From: Hevea brasiliensis
Lineage: Eukaryota; Streptophyta; Magnoliopsida; Malpighiales; Euphorbiaceae
Direction: 5' to 3'
Assembly (NCBI RefSeq): GCF_030052815.1
Contig: NC_079493.1
Location: 123,157,132-123,221,131, forward strand
DNA length: 64,000 bases
This document shows positions 1-12,359 of this stretch, in pieces (position 1 is the first letter of the stretch; each line of letters begins with the position of its first letter). Under the pieces are notes generated by a model, which did no database searches, was not told the DNA's origin, and saw nothing but the letters and a program-made list of their open reading frames with translations. A program made the translations under genes and the position numbers.

Positions 1-486
1 AAATTCACATTTATTATTAAATTTTAAAATTAATTGTTACATTTTATTTATTTTTTAATTATAAATTTTTTATTATTTACATTGAAGATATTATATAATA
101 TATATAGCGCAAACTATTTTTTTTTTGTCGGCATCAAGTTGCAATTTTCTTTTTTTTTTTTTAATCTGAAAATGGCGAATTGCATGGCCCAATGAGCAAA
201 CAAGTAAAAGGCCCACAATTGAATCCTTTACGAACTTTTCCAAATCCAAAAACCACCTGGAAGAAACCTTGAAAACCAGCACACCGAAAAACAAAACCAT
301 CAGCACTGTTGGACATCCAAAGCCGCCCAAGAAATTGTGAATTAAGCTTTTTGTCGTCTTCGTCCTCAAAGGACTAATCTTTTTTACAGCTTCTTCTTCT
401 TCATTTTCAAAAGCTCGGGACCATTTGCTTTACATTTCTCTTAACTACCTTTAAACCACTTATTTGCAAAGAGGGAAAAACCAAGC
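1..486. other. 5' flank of the RPP13-like gene
   Basis: This is AT-rich sequence upstream of the first resistance gene. An alternating TA stretch lies near 93-107 and T-runs lie near 117-163. The final 100 bp reads like a plant leader. A 92-codon open frame on the - strand has no recognisable domain and I do not call it a gene. Confidence 0.4.
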
Positions 487-3400
487 ATGGCTGAATTGGT
501 AGGAGGAGCAATTCTTTCCGCTTTCCTTCCGGTTTTGTTTGAGCGGCTGGCTTCCCCTGAATTTCGGAAATTCTTCGACGGCCAAATTCTCCAAGGCGAA
601 CTCGAGAAATTGAACATAACGTTGAATTCTGTTAATGGACTGCTCACTGATGCAGAGGATAAGCAGATCACTAAGCCTAATGTGAAAAATTGGCTCGACC
701 ACCTCAGAGAAGCTATCTACGAAGCAGATGACTTGCTGGATGAGATAGAGTATAAAGCACTTAAATCGAAGTTGAAAGCTACTTCTTGGATGGAGAAGGC
801 GACGGGATTTATCTCCAAATACCAGATCAGACAAAGGTTGGAAGCCATCCTTAAAAGACTTCAACATTTGTTAGACCAAAAGGACACACTAGGTCTTGCA
901 GAAAAACTGTCTTTGCCGCCGAAAACACCAACTACTTCTCTGCGAAATGATGATGATGATTCCGAAATTGATAGTAGAGTTAGGGACAAGGATGCCATCA
1001 TAGAATCTCTACTATCTGATTCTGATTCCTTGGTTGTGATGCCCATCTGGGGTATGGGTGGGATCGGTAAAACTACTCTGGCTCAACTCGTCTACAATGA
1101 TACAAGAATAGAAGCTCAATTTCAACACAGACCATGGATCTTTGTATCAGAAGTATTCGACGTTACCAGGGTAACGAAAGATATTCTCAGGGTGGTCAAT
1201 CCAGAGTCTTCAAACTATGATAATTTGGATCTGCTCCAACGACAACTGCTGAAGGAATTTTCCTCGATGGAGAGAAAACTTTTGATTGTTTTGGATGATT
1301 TTTTGAGCGATAATACTCGTGATTGGTACGATTTCCTAAAACCTTTCTTACAGGTTGGGGCAAGAAAAGGAATGATTAAGATCGTTGTTACAACCCGCCA
1401 TGAAAGCGTGGCAAGCCTCACCCTCACAGGGCCTGTTGAAGTTCGTCATTTGAACGAATTAACAGATAGGGAATGCTGGTACTTGCTTGAAAAGCATGCA
1501 TTTGTCAAAGATGATTCCAATGCTTATCCTCAGTTGAAAGCGCTTGGTGAGAAAATTGCAAAAAATTGTCGTGGTCTACCCTTAGCAGCAAAAACCATCG
1601 GACGACTGTTAAGTGCAGAAAGAGATGTTCAGAAGTGGAAGCAAATATCGAGCAGCGATATATGGGATCTAAAGAATGAAGACATTAATTCAGCGCTAAG
1701 ATTGAGCTACCATTATCTCTCATCGCTTTCAAAAAGGTGTTTTGCTTATTGTGCTCTATTTCCCAAAGGATATGAATTTGGCAAGGAAGAAGTAGTTCTT
1801 CTATGGATGGCAGAGGGCTTCTTTGTCCAAGCCCAAGGAAATAACTCAAAGAAGGAGATGGAAGAAATAGGTAACGACCATTTCAATGATCTTGTGACAA
1901 GATCTTTTTTCCAACGATCTAAAGGCAGTAAATCACACTTTGTTATGCATGATCTCTTCAACGACCTAGCTAAATTTGTTTCTGGAGAATTTTGCTCTCG
2001 ATTGGAGGGCAACAACTCGAGCAACATTGTTAAGAGGACCCGTCATGTCTCGTATGCAGATGTGGATCTTGATTCACTCCAGAAATTTTCAGGCGCTTGT
2101 AAAGACAATGTTTTGCGTACTTTCATATCATTGAAGCCGTTGGAGAGGCGGTCGACTCTCAAGAGGCGGTCGACTCTCAAGACTGATGAGGTAATGTTGC
2201 GAAAATTTAACTGCAAAATTCAACAAATTTACTTAAAAAAATACTAATTATATTTATTCCTCACAAACAAAAATAGTCTTGCGGCTATCCAACACTCAAA
2301 TCGTGTATATCACCGCACTATTGCACTGCCGTCAAAACTCTCACAGTTTGGTGGCCTCAACACATACTCTCTGCCAACCAACATTGGCCACAATAGATCA
2401 ATTCTCCTTTTATAGGAGAAACAAGACAAAACAAGTCCAAATTTGGACTTCTAAGAGCATTCCAAGTCCAACTTAGTGTTGGACTTTTTCAATCACCGAA
2501 CTTATTTTTCTTGTTCTTTTATTATTTAACTTCCTAACTAAATTCTTCTTAGATCTTACTAATTAGATTTTATCTTTTATTCCTAATTCAATTGCAACAG
2601 GTAATACATGGTTTATTGCAGACACTCGGTCGTCCCCTACGGGTACTATCTTTATCTCAATATCAAATGGTTGATTTGAGTGATTCAATTAGCAAATTTA
2701 AGCTACTACGATATCTGAATCTCTCTGGAGCATCATTCAAAAGCTTCTCAACACCTACCAAACTTTATTTCTTGCAAATTTTGATCTTGCGTGAGTGTCC
2801 AAACCTAGTTGCGTTGCCGAGTAACATGTCAAAATTAATCAAATTATGTCATCTTGACATTAGAGGAACTAAACTGCTAGAGATGCCACCACAAATGGGT
2901 GAACTCAAAAAGCTCCGGAAGTTGACTGATTTCTTTCTAGGAGAACAGAGCGGGTCTAGCATCAAGGAATTGGGGAAGCTTCAAGAACTTCAGGGAGAGC
3001 TTTGTATCTGGAATCTCCAGCACGTTGAGAAGGCCAAAGATGCTGCAGAAGCCAACTTGTGCGGTAAGGAGAAACTTGTGAAATTGGAGTTGAGATGGGA
3101 CAGGGACATCCGAGCTAGCATTGATCCGACGCATGAAAAAAGTGTGCTAGAGTCGTTAGAACCCCATAAAGGGTTGGACTATCTTTCAATTTATGATTAT
3201 GGAGGTACCAGATTTCCAGATTGGGTAGGACACTCTTCTTTTTCTTGTATGGTGTCGCTGGAGTTGACTGGATGTGGAAACTGCTCTTCTTTGCCACCAC
3301 TTGGGCAGCTACCATCTCTAGAATACCTTACTATCGGATTCTTCTATAAAGTTGAGGTTGTTGGTCGTGAGTTCTATGGAAGTTGCACATCCATGAAGAA

Positions 3401-4865
3401 GCCATTTGGATCGTTGAAAGTTCTGAGATTTTCATATATGAGAGGATGGCGTGAGTGGATTTCATGTGAAGGAGCCTTTCCTGTCCTTCAAGAGCTTCAC
3501 GTAAGGAGAAGTAACAACCTAGAGAGGGTTGCCCTGCCTGGTCATCTTCCTTGTTTAACAACACTAGATGTTGGTGGTTGTCAGCAGTTTGCAGCTGCAC
3601 TTCAAAGGGCTCCAGCTATACTTAGAGTGATTACTGCAGATGTGCAATTGAAGAAACTGCCTTCTGGGTTGTACAGCCTCATAAGTTATAGATTCGAGTT
3701 TGCAATGGAGATAATGGAAAGAATTGGTCTTCTTCCTAATGCTTTAGAAGAAATTGTAATCTATGACTCTTATTCACTTGGGAGCTTTCCACTAAAGTTG
3801 TTTAGTGAGGTCAAGACTCTTAAAGTAGGAAGATGTGGAAATCTGGATGATTTTTTTACACCTGAGGCAAATGTGAATTTTACATCTCTTGATTCCTTGG
3901 AAATTGCGGAATGCCGTTACTTTGTATCTTTTCCTGAAGGAGGATTGCCCGCCTCAAATTTGACAAGACTTTCATTATATGATTGCTCGAGTTTGAAGTC
4001 ACTACCTCAGAATATGCGCTCTCTTCTCTCTTCCCTTGTTGATTTGAGTATAATGCGTTGTCCAGCGCTAGAGTCGTTTCCTAAGGATGGGCTACCCTCC
4101 TCCCTTTCTTCTCTAAGTATCGGTTATTGTCCACAACTCGAGCCATTTCCAAAAGGATGTTTGCCTGAAAAATTAGAATCGCTGGATGTTGGCCATGATT
4201 GCAACAAACTGATCGCAGGCCACATGCAGTGGGATCTGCAAACCCTCCCCTCTCTTGTGAAAATTGCTATTGAAAGCTGTGACGATGTGGAAGCTTTTCC
4301 AGGGGAGATGCTGCTGCCATCTACTCTTATCTCTCTTGTAATTAATGGTTTTCAAAACCTGGAATCTGTCGACTTCAAGGGACTTCAAGACCTCAAAAAT
4401 TTGACAGTAGTCAATTGTCCAAAGCTTGAGTTGTTTCTGGGAGGGGTTTTGCCATCTCAATTAGAATCACTTCGCATTTATCAGTGCAGCAAACTCATTG
4501 CTCACCTCATGCATTGGGATTTGCGAGCAGTGTCCTCTCTTTTGGAGCTTACCATTGATGGGTACGATGGCGTTGACATGGTCTCCTTTCCTGGGAAGAT
4601 GCTGCTGCCATCCACTCTTACCTCACTTAAACTCGTCAGTCTTGAGAATCTGAAGTTTCTGGACAAGGGGCTTCTGCACCTCACCTCTCTTAAAAAATTG
4701 AGGATAGCTCAATGCTATAATCTTCAATCCCTGCCTGAAGAAGGGCTGCCGTCGTCCATTACTTCGCTAGATATCGTTGTTTGCCGTTTGTTGCAACCGA
4801 AGTGTGAATTAGGTGGGGAATATTGGCCATTGATTTCTCAAATCCCTCAAGTAATGATGGACTAG
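487..4865 (+). CDS. CC-NB-LRR disease resistance protein, RPP13-like 1 type
   Basis: Predicted intracellular immune receptor that senses pathogen effectors and switches state by ADP/ATP exchange in the NB-ARC domain. CDS is join(487..2190, 2601..4865), giving 1,322 aa. The exons meet at a codon boundary (GAT GAG | GTA ATA), so splicing restores one frame. Rx-type coiled coil is at about residues 5-130, with an EDVID-like stretch (YEADDLLDEI) near 78-87. P-loop GMGGIGKTT is at 189-197, kinase-2 LLIVLDD at 265-271 (followed by F, where V is usual), RNBS-B VVTTR at 300-304, GLPLA at 363-367, RNBS-D CFAYCALFPK at 418-427 and MHD at 487-489. The second exon encodes irregular LRRs to the C terminus. 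Length and motif order are normal for the family. A direct 18-bp duplication encoding RRSTLK twice lies just before the donor site. No stop or frameshift was seen. Expression is unknown. Confidence 0.88.
2146..2181 (+). repeat. 18-bp tandem duplication in coding sequence
   Basis: Two adjacent identical 18-bp units each encode RRSTLK, in the linker between the NB-ARC and LRR parts, about 10 bp before the intron donor. The duplication keeps the reading frame. Confidence 0.85.
2191..2600 (+). other. intron of the RPP13-like gene
   Basis: This 410-bp phase-0 intron starts GTAATG and ends GCAACAG after a T-rich tract. Several in-frame stops make it non-coding, and translated as-is it would end the protein right after NB-ARC. 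It contains the inverted words TCCAAATTTGGA and a repeated AGTCCAA/TTGGACT motif around 2436-2492. I infer that it is spliced, because both sides join in frame at the usual NB-ARC to LRR linker. Confidence 0.8.
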
Positions 4866-6100
4866 ATGATCTCTGGTTTATCATTCATCCAAACTCTTGA
4901 AGGTATTTCTAATAAGAAATTATTTTCAATTTTTGTTTTATTCTCTCTTCCTCCATTTCCAACTTGTCCTTTTTGTTCACAGTATTGGAGCATCAAATCT
5001 CCACAACAGTAGATTCAAAAATCTAGAGGCTTGTAATTGATTCCACTCTGAGCCCAATTCCAGGTGAACTATGATGTTGTGTTTCGCAATTGGAAAGTAT
5101 TTTTGGTGGACAAAATCTATGGTCAAATGATCAGTCCTTGGGAGAAGCGACAGCCATATTCGCGCAATTGGGCTACTAATGCAGGATGCAAAATCCTGGC
5201 AATGACATTAATATCTTTCCACTAGCTGTCTGCTGCAATCGAGAAGGTAGTATTGTGATGCATTTTATTCTCTCCGATTATTCTCTCCCCATTCCATTGT
5301 ATTTGCTAACACATGCATATTATTTTTATGAGATCAGAAACATTTTAAAGCAAATTTGCTTCATTTTTGCTTTGCAATATTCTTAAGAGATATCTTTTTA
5401 TTTTTGATTTTGAGGATTGAAGTTTAGATTACTTGACAAACTACTTTCAAGAATAAAAAATTCATCAAATGCTCATGTATACATACCTAAAATATTCCTT
5501 AAATAAAATGGGGGAATATTTTCGATATTATGTACAATTCTTAATTCAGTATTATTTTTAAATTGAGTAGGATTCTTAATTAGATTAAAACTGAGGAATT
5601 AAATATTATAAATAAAAATATTGTGGAGAGATTAATTTGGCTTTGCGCATAGAAAGCGGCTCACGGTAAAGAATGGGGTGTGGCTGTTGCCCATTGCAGG
5701 GAAGATTTTGACAATTGTTAAGGATTTAGTTTTGGCTATTGATGAAGGGCTCTTGTCTATTGTAATCCCACAAAAAGATGTTTCGGTCTAAGGTGGAGGA
5801 AGGACATATAATTTCAAGAGGAATGAATTCTTGTTCATGCTCTTGCCCACATAATTGAAGATATCATTGTGGTACAGTAGTTAAAATAATAAATATATTA
5901 GGTTATGTTTAGAGGAAATTGAGAGGATTAACTAATTCTTGACTGTAATTGGGTTAATGGGTAGTATAGTTTTGAAATTGTAATTGTTGATTATTTATTT
6001 AATTATAGTGAATGATGGCATTGTCATGGATGTAGTCTTACATAGAGAGGGTGAACTGTTTTGTGTGTTGCTTTTTTTTTTTTTTTTTTAATTTTTTGTA
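4866..6100 (+). other. 3' flank of the RPP13-like gene
   Basis: Probable 3' UTR followed by AT-rich DNA. A donor/acceptor-like pair (AAG|GTATTT at about 4900 and TTCACAG at about 4982) could mark an intron in the 3' UTR, as is common in this gene class, but the sequence alone does not prove it. No domain-bearing open frame is present. The stretch ends in a poly-T run (about 6072-6089). Confidence 0.4.
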
Positions 6101-6973
6101 ATTTACACCTTTCGGCGTTACATAAGTCATCTACTCGTCTTTCTCTGCCAACTGAGCATATTTGCTGGAGAATTGGACATACAAGTTCATTAAGAGTCAT
6201 TCATTGTATCAAAATGAAGCGTTACATATTCCAAACTTGAATGAGATTTCAACAGATTGCGATGAAGCTCCATTGTTGCCTGGTAATAGGCTCCAATTTC
6301 TGGATACAATTATCAATGTTGCCAGTGGACTTGCACTTCCATTGCTTTAGCCTTGAGCATATACCATTGCCATGAGGGGGATTCACAAGCATCTATATGC
6401 TACAAGGTCTGTGTTGGTGGTGATTGGAAACGAGGTATAAATAGGAGGCTTACAGTGAAAATTTCTTCAAATCCAATTGAGAACTAACTATTAAAAACCC
6501 TTAGGCAGTTGAATTTGCATTATCAGGTGTAGCGGATCATCATTTATGTTGTAGCTGTTATATGCATGATTCTTCAATCCAGACAGCTATCATAAGGTGT
6601 TGTTGGCCATGCCTAGCAACAATGGTCTGTGAACTTTCTAAGATAATACAGGACAATGTATAGTTCTTGCGAGAAAATCCTGAGTTGAATATAGTCAGAA
6701 TTTGTTTTTGCAATCTGAGTTGAAACACACCGCCAAAATCCTTGCATTTTTTACATGTGTCATACTTCCATTGTGCTTCTTGGCAATGGCATGTTCCCTA
6801 ATCATGCAAGGAAGGAATCAGATTCCCCAGTTAATACAATAGTAAGAGCATCCTGCTGTCTGGCCCCTAACATGGCTAAGAAATTCGCACTAATAATAAT
6901 CAAAGTGAAGGATGTAGAGAATCCAGAGTTGGTTTTAACTTTTATGATTAGAAATTAAAGTGTGATTATTGAA
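6101..6973 (+). repeat. direct repeat, copy 1 (about 0.87 kb)
   Basis: Near-identical to 13931-14830 in the same orientation, with scattered substitutions and small indels. Short open frames here are not kept in the second copy, so it is treated as non-coding. It may be old 3'-flank sequence of the resistance gene. The similarity begins at ATTTACAC and ends at GTGATTATTGAA, where a LINE fragment starts. Confidence 0.8.
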
Positions 6974-7476
6974 AGGGAAGTTTTAAAAGAAGAGTGTAGA
7001 TTTAATGTAGCTGATGGGTAGAATATTTTGATTTGGGATGATTCATGGGTACCAGGAATCAAAAGCTTTAGAGTCACAAGGCCATAGAATTGTCCTCTAA
7101 ATGTTAATTTTTTTGCTAATTTAATTGACCATGCCAATTTGCAATGGAAATCACTTGTGGCTAATGCATTATTCAGGGAGGAAAAGGCTTTAGCTATCTC
7201 CTCTATTCCAATCGCCTCGCTTGGCTCTCAAGACACTATGGTTTGGCACTTTGATAATTCAGGAATCTATTCAGTTCGTTCGGGTTACAGGATGCTGATT
7301 AACAAGCATCGAAAGGAAAAGAATCAGGAGCCTAGCCATTTCCATGTCTTTTCGAAGAATGAATGGCAATCCATTTTGAACCTTTCGGTCCAACCTAAGA
7401 TAAAGAATTTCCTATGGAAAGCTGTGTTGAATGGGTTGTCGGTGCGAGACAATCTAAACCACAGAGGTATCCATAT
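6974..7476 (+). mobile_element. LINE fragment with zf-RVT region
   Basis: Non-LTR retrotransposon remnant. The reading frame gives a typical LINE segment after the reverse transcriptase (ILIWDDSWVPG near 7028-7060). A stop follows at about 7086. The zinc-binding RVT-type segment then includes MVWHFDNSGIYSVRSGYR and PKIKNFLWKAVLNGLSVRDN (about 7238-7456). The fragment lacks the endonuclease, the catalytic RT motifs and the 3' tail. It stops where the Tekay-type LTR begins at 7477. Confidence 0.75.
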
Positions 7477-10116
7477 TGTCACGACCCTACCTATGGGCCG
7501 GACCGGCACTAGGACCTGGGCCAGCCTAAAGCCCCCGAGGCCCGTAGTAAGCCTAACTATTCCTTAACCCAACTCTAAGGCCCATTTGGGCCCAATTTCA
7601 AGAAATCAACGGGACGAAGTCCTGCCATAAAATGGACCTTTCAACGGGGAGTTTTTGACTCACCCAACCTGTAAACACAATATATATCAATTGGGGAGCT
7701 CAGCTCACCCTCCACATACACAAATCATCATAAAAATAAATGGGAGTTCAGCTCCCTTATCCAGTCCATCAAACATGCATACAATAATAAGTTTACAGGT
7801 CCAAAGTAAAAATTTATATTACAGACCCAATTCAATAAATACTTCTAACATATGCGGAAATTCTAGAGTTAACAGGTTTATACAGACATTAATAAATGAC
7901 CTGCGAGGGAGAAAAGTAGGTTAACCTCAAAAATATCCTCCTGTGGCCTGGAAAAATATTAAACAGGAGTGAGCGTTCGACTCAAAGAGTAAAATATCAA
8001 TTTTAACCATAATCTCTATAACTATCTAAAACTAATGCAACATGTGGAGTGAAATGCACATCAACAATATTTTCACATCATAACAGCAAAAAGGTAATTT
8101 GGAGCACTCACACATCCAGTAATATCAATCATAATATCTGGGAGCCGATCCCCTATACAGCTCTCTTAAATCCAACCTGGTGCCAGCGAAGAACTCAAGC
8201 CGGACTTTCGCTTAATAAACCAAATCGGGGTCCCAGCGAAGAACTCAAGCGGTGACTACCCCCGAAGGATCGGGTCCCAACGAAGATCTCAAGCCGTGAC
8301 TACCCGTCCTATCCATAGTCCACACCACATCACACGCACGCCAACGCACGCACACTGCTCCAAATTACCACAACAACATTCATGGCACTTTAAAAGTTAT
8401 AAATGCAACATAAATCGTGCCTAGAGTTTAACTACATAGATATATGCATATAAGTGGTACATGGACATGCTTGAACATATAATAATATCGAAATTACAAT
8501 TAAAATTAATATTTTACTCACAGACTAGATAGCAGTTACTGTGGCGGCTGGGCGGAGGAAAAAGGCTGTCCCAGCTCACCTGACAATTACATTACAATTA
8601 TTTAATACAATTGACTCAATACAAATCAAGAAAAGACCAAATACGTCCTAAGTCGTGTCGAAAATCCGGCAGAGTCTCCCCTATACCTAGGACCTACCCA
8701 ACCTGCAAAATGGCTCAAAACACATTTCTATATTCGCAACCCATATATCCACAATTCAATCATATCACACAACCCCTCCTGGGCCCATCAAATCAGTCAT
8801 CCATCACAATATGTAAAATTTCAATTTAGTCCTTATAATTGATCATTTTTGCAAAAACTGCCCGAATAAGCTTTAAAAATTCTAAAACTTTGCCCCGCGG
8901 TCCTTAGCAATATTACTAGGCTATTGCAAAAAGAATCATAATTTTCTGAGCTACTACGAATATTTTATGGATTTTTAATCCTATTTAAGCACTAGAAAAT
9001 TACGAAAAAGTAAGGTTCGGGTTTACCTTTGCCAATTCCGACTCCGGGAACGCGCTCGGGACATCTGACAATGGTGGGGTAGCCAAAACCTCGATTCAAT
9101 TCGGAGACTTTTTTCCAGTAGCCGGTCTGTCTGGCAGAAAATTCACAGACCCGGACAACTGTCGAATTTCCGCGAATTGAAGATACCTACACGAAGCCCA
9201 CAACACGGGGGTTAGTACATAAATTTTACGGAATTTTCTAAGCTCATTAAATGCTCAGAAAAACACTGCGAAGTTCCGTGGGACCCACCGAAAAATGGTG
9301 TCGGAAAAATTTGAAATTTATATCGCCACGAAGCTCTCGACGAGTGGAGCGCTCTGGTACTCTCGGTTTTCTCGTGGGGTTCACGGTTTGCGAGAAATCT
9401 AGCCCAAAAGTCGAAATGGGCTAAAACTTCCCGGGCAAAAATTAGACAAACCGCTCGATGGATTTCGGTGTTCTTGGTGTCTATGGAAAGCTCTCGACGA
9501 GTAGATGGATTTAGACACAAGACCCGGTCCGATTGGTGGCCGGATCGGCCGAATTTTGGCCGGGAAGTTGAAAAGTCGCGCGCTTGCAAGGGGGTGTTCA
9601 TACAAGATTTTCCCGCGCTGGCGCCACGGCCGTGGGGAAGGGGGTGGCGCGCGTAGCCGGGTGGCTGGGAAGGTGGCGCGGCAAGGGGAGGAGGGAGGAG
9701 AGAGAAAACGAGAGAGAAAGGGAAAAGGAAAAACGCGCGCGGGAGAGGAAGAAAAAGGAAGAAGAAAGGCCGGTCCGATTCGACCGGTCCGATCCGGTCC
9801 GGTTCGATTCTGCCGGTTCGATTCGGAATATAAAATTTTTGAATTTTTACTCTGCCTTGGGACCGAAAACGAGGTCCAAAAATTCTGAAAAAATTTTAGA
9901 AAACTCAGAAAAATTCGTAGACTCCAAATATATTTTTAGTTTTGCCACGTGGTCTTTAAATTAATTTTTAAAAAAATCATCAAAGTTTATATTTTCGGAA
10001 AATCGAACCCGATTTTTAAAATCCAAAAAATCTCAAATAATTTCTTAAAATTTAAATAAAATTAAAATATCAATATTACTCATAAAATAATAAATTTAAA
10101 ATTTTGGGGTGTTACA
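7477..10116 (-). repeat. 3' LTR of the Tekay/Del-type element
   Basis: A 2,640-bp LTR. On the - strand it starts TGTAACACCCC and ends GGGTCGTGACA, so it has TG...CA termini. It interrupts LINE sequence at its outer end. Near 8170-8305 it holds three diverged copies of a motif containing GAAGAACTCAAGC. A GC-rich part (about 9400-9830) produces several long but spurious open frames. Confidence 0.8.
8170..8305. repeat. short tandem motif inside the Tekay LTR
   Basis: Three diverged units of about 45-60 bp share the words CCAGCGAAGAACTCAAGC and GTGACTACCC. They lie within the long LTR and may be part of its regulatory region. Confidence 0.6.
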
Positions 10117-10177
10117 TTCTTCCTCTTACGTAAAAATTCGTCCTCGAATTTTACACAAGGCAGAATAAAGTACATGA

Positions 10178-11746
10178 TTACACATTGAACAGATAAGGGT
10201 ACTTGCTACGCATGTCCCGTTCTGACTCCCAAGTGCACTCTTCCACTGACTGGCTCCTCCACAAAACCTTAACTATAGGGATCTGTTTTGATCTTAGCTG
10301 CCTTACTTGGTAGTCCACTATGGCTACAGGTTGCTCCTCAAACGTCAAGTTCTCTTTTAGCTCTATTACATCCGGCTGTAGTACATGAGAAGGATCAGGA
10401 ATGTATTTCCTGAGCAGGGAGATGTGAAACACAGGATGAACATGAAAAAGATTGGGTGGTAGCTCCAACCGGTAGGCAACTGCTCCAACTCTATCAGTAA
10501 CCTCAAAAGGTCCAATATACCGAGGTGCCAACTTACCCTTCTTTCCAAATCTCATGACTGGAGAAACCTTCAGGAATACGTAGTCGCCTACTGCAAACTC
10601 TACATCTCTCCGTCTGGGGTCTGCATAACTCTTCTGCCTACTGAAAGCTGTTTTCAATCGTTCCCTGATTAAAGGAACTATCTCTGAAGTGTACTGCACT
10701 AGGTCTACATCATGCACCTTCGCTTCTCCCATTTCCGTCCAACACAGAGGAGACCTACACTTTCTTCCATATAGTGCCTCATAGGGTGCCATCCCTATGT
10801 TGCAATGGTAACTGTTGTTTTAGGCAAACTCTACCAAAGCTAGCTGATCATCCCATTGACCTCCAAAATCCAAAACACTCATGCGAAGCATGTCTTCCAG
10901 TGTTTGGATTGTCCTTTCTGATCCGTCAATGCGAGGGTGGAAAGCAGTACTAAAGTTCAACTGTGTGCCAAGTGCCTCCTGCAACTTCCTCCAAAACCGA
11001 GAAGTGAACTGGGGCCCTCTGTCAAATATTATGGAAGCAGGAACTCCATGCAATCTGACTATTTCTCGAATGTAGAGTCGAGCGTACTGTGCCACAGAAT
11101 ATGTAATCTTCACAGGCAAGAAATGAGCTGATTTAGTTTGGCAGTCTACAATTACCCATATCGAGTCATATCCTCGCGTGGTACGAGGTAACCCAGTCAC
11201 AAAATCCATGGTAATCATTTCCCACTTTCATTCCTGGATAGGGAGCTCTTGTAGCTTCCCTGACGGTCTCTGGTGTTCAAACTTCACCTTCTGACAAGTC
11301 AAGCACTTGGACACAAAGTCTGCTATGTCTCTCTTCATGCCATTCCACCAATAGCTATCTTTCACATCATGGTACATCTTGGTGGAGCCTGGGTGGACAT
11401 TATACAGTGTATAGTGTGCCTCTCGCATGATTTCATTTTTGAGATTGTCCACATCGGACACACATATCCTAGAACCTTGCACTAGGACGCTATCATTGGC
11501 AAATCCAAACTCACTACCTTTACCCTGCTGTACTATTTCTATGATCTTCATCAATTGTTGGTCTTTGTGCTGGGAGACTCTAACTCTGTCTCGTAAGTCT
11601 GGCCTCACTGAAAAATGAGCCAACAATACCCCCTCATCTGAAAGATCTAGGATTAAACCTTGATCCATCAACTCATGTACTTCCTGAATCAACGGTCTCT
11701 TCTCTGCTGAAATGTGCGCCAGACTGCCAGAAGATTTTCTGGTCAA
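10178..11746 (-). pseudogene. Tekay/Del pol remnant: RNase H end, integrase, chromodomain
   Basis: Three consecutive open segments (11746-11228, 11218-10820, 10792-10178) are one former frame interrupted by two in-frame stops, at about 11222 and 10817. The first has the HHCC zinc-binding region (CLTCQKVKFEHQRPSG). The second has the integrase core, with the first Asp in MDFVTGLP, the second in IFDRGPQF and the Glu near SERTIQTLED. The third has the integrase C-terminal part and a chromodomain-like end (VKVLWRSQSVEECTWESE). The gene is dead because of the stops and the missing RT. Confidence 0.85.
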
Positions 11747-11786
11747 AGCATCTGTTACTACATTGGCGAATTACTTCATCTGAAAC

Positions 11787-12251
11787 TCAAAACTGTCTTT
11801 GTGTACCACATATCATCAAAAATTTCTTCAAATGAGAATGAGGATTTTCAAGTGGACTACCTCCAAATTGTGAATTCTGAACCATTTGAATGAGACCAGT
11901 CTTTAACTCAAATTGATTAGCTCCAATGATAGGTCTATTATCTCTCACATTTGCACATCTAGGAAAAGCATAATCTAACATGGATCTTCTCTGAGGATTA
12001 TTTTGATTAACAACTTCATTCTGCCTATTTTGCTCATTTCCTCCATTATCTCCACCAATAGCTCTATTTTGATTCTCCACATTTTCAATTTTCTCCTCTT
12101 GCTCAAACCTTTGTTGTTCTTCTTTTTCTGCTTCCTTTCTCCTCTTTGATTCCTTTTTGTTGGCTCGACAGAATTTTTCAATTTCAGGGTTGAACAACAA
12201 TTCAGTATCGAACAACAATTCAGTATCACTTGTGCTTTTCGATCGTCTCAT
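11787..12251 (-). pseudogene. gag N-terminal fragment, Athila-like
   Basis: This fragment starts MRRSKSTSDTELLF, parallel to [13 protein letters not shown] in the complete Athila. It has the same order of blocks: a basic K/R/E-rich stretch, an Asn-rich segment, then FELKTGLIQMVQNSQFGGSP and HSHLKKFLMIC. It ends in a stop immediately after the breakpoint with the Tekay element, so only about 155 codons remain and the central gag domain is absent. Confidence 0.75.
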
Positions 12252-12359
12252 AAACAAGAAAAGTACCTGAAAAACATAAGGAACAACAGTCAAAATAAAA
12301 GAAAATAAAAATTCTAATCAGCTTAAAACAATTAAAATCCAACTTAAAAATAAACAATT

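Larger units (their letters stand above)
7477..11775 (-). mobile_element. truncated Tekay/Del-type chromovirus (3' half)
   Basis: Ty3/gypsy element on the - strand. From its 5' side it keeps the end of RNase H, the integrase, a chromodomain, a polypurine tract (AGAGGAAGAA, 10117-10126) and a complete 3' LTR. gag, protease, RT and the 5' LTR are missing. The break near 11775 joins directly to an Athila-like gag fragment of the same orientation. The long LTR and the chromodomain favour the Tekay/Del lineage. Only the left flank survives (CATAT at 7472-7476), so no TSD can be confirmed. Confidence 0.8.

Noticed and set aside
91..369. 92-codon - strand frame at the left edge
   Set aside because: It has a hydrophobic stretch but no recognisable family, and it lies in the AT-rich upstream region of the resistance gene. 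Support is insufficient.
2279..2476. 65-codon frame between the two long resistance-gene frames
   Set aside because: It lies inside the intron and the GT-AG join restores a continuous protein. It has no domain.
6162..6350. 62-codon frame in the direct repeat
   Set aside because: The second copy (13931-14830) does not keep the frame, so coding is not supported.
8170..8305. CRISPR-like spaced repeats
   Set aside because: Only three diverged units lie within a plant LTR, with no regular spacers. A CRISPR array is not expected in a nuclear plant genome.
9212..9964. Several overlapping open frames of 60-130 codons on both strands
   Set aside because: They lie in the GC-rich part of the Tekay LTR, overlap in several frames and have no recognisable domain.
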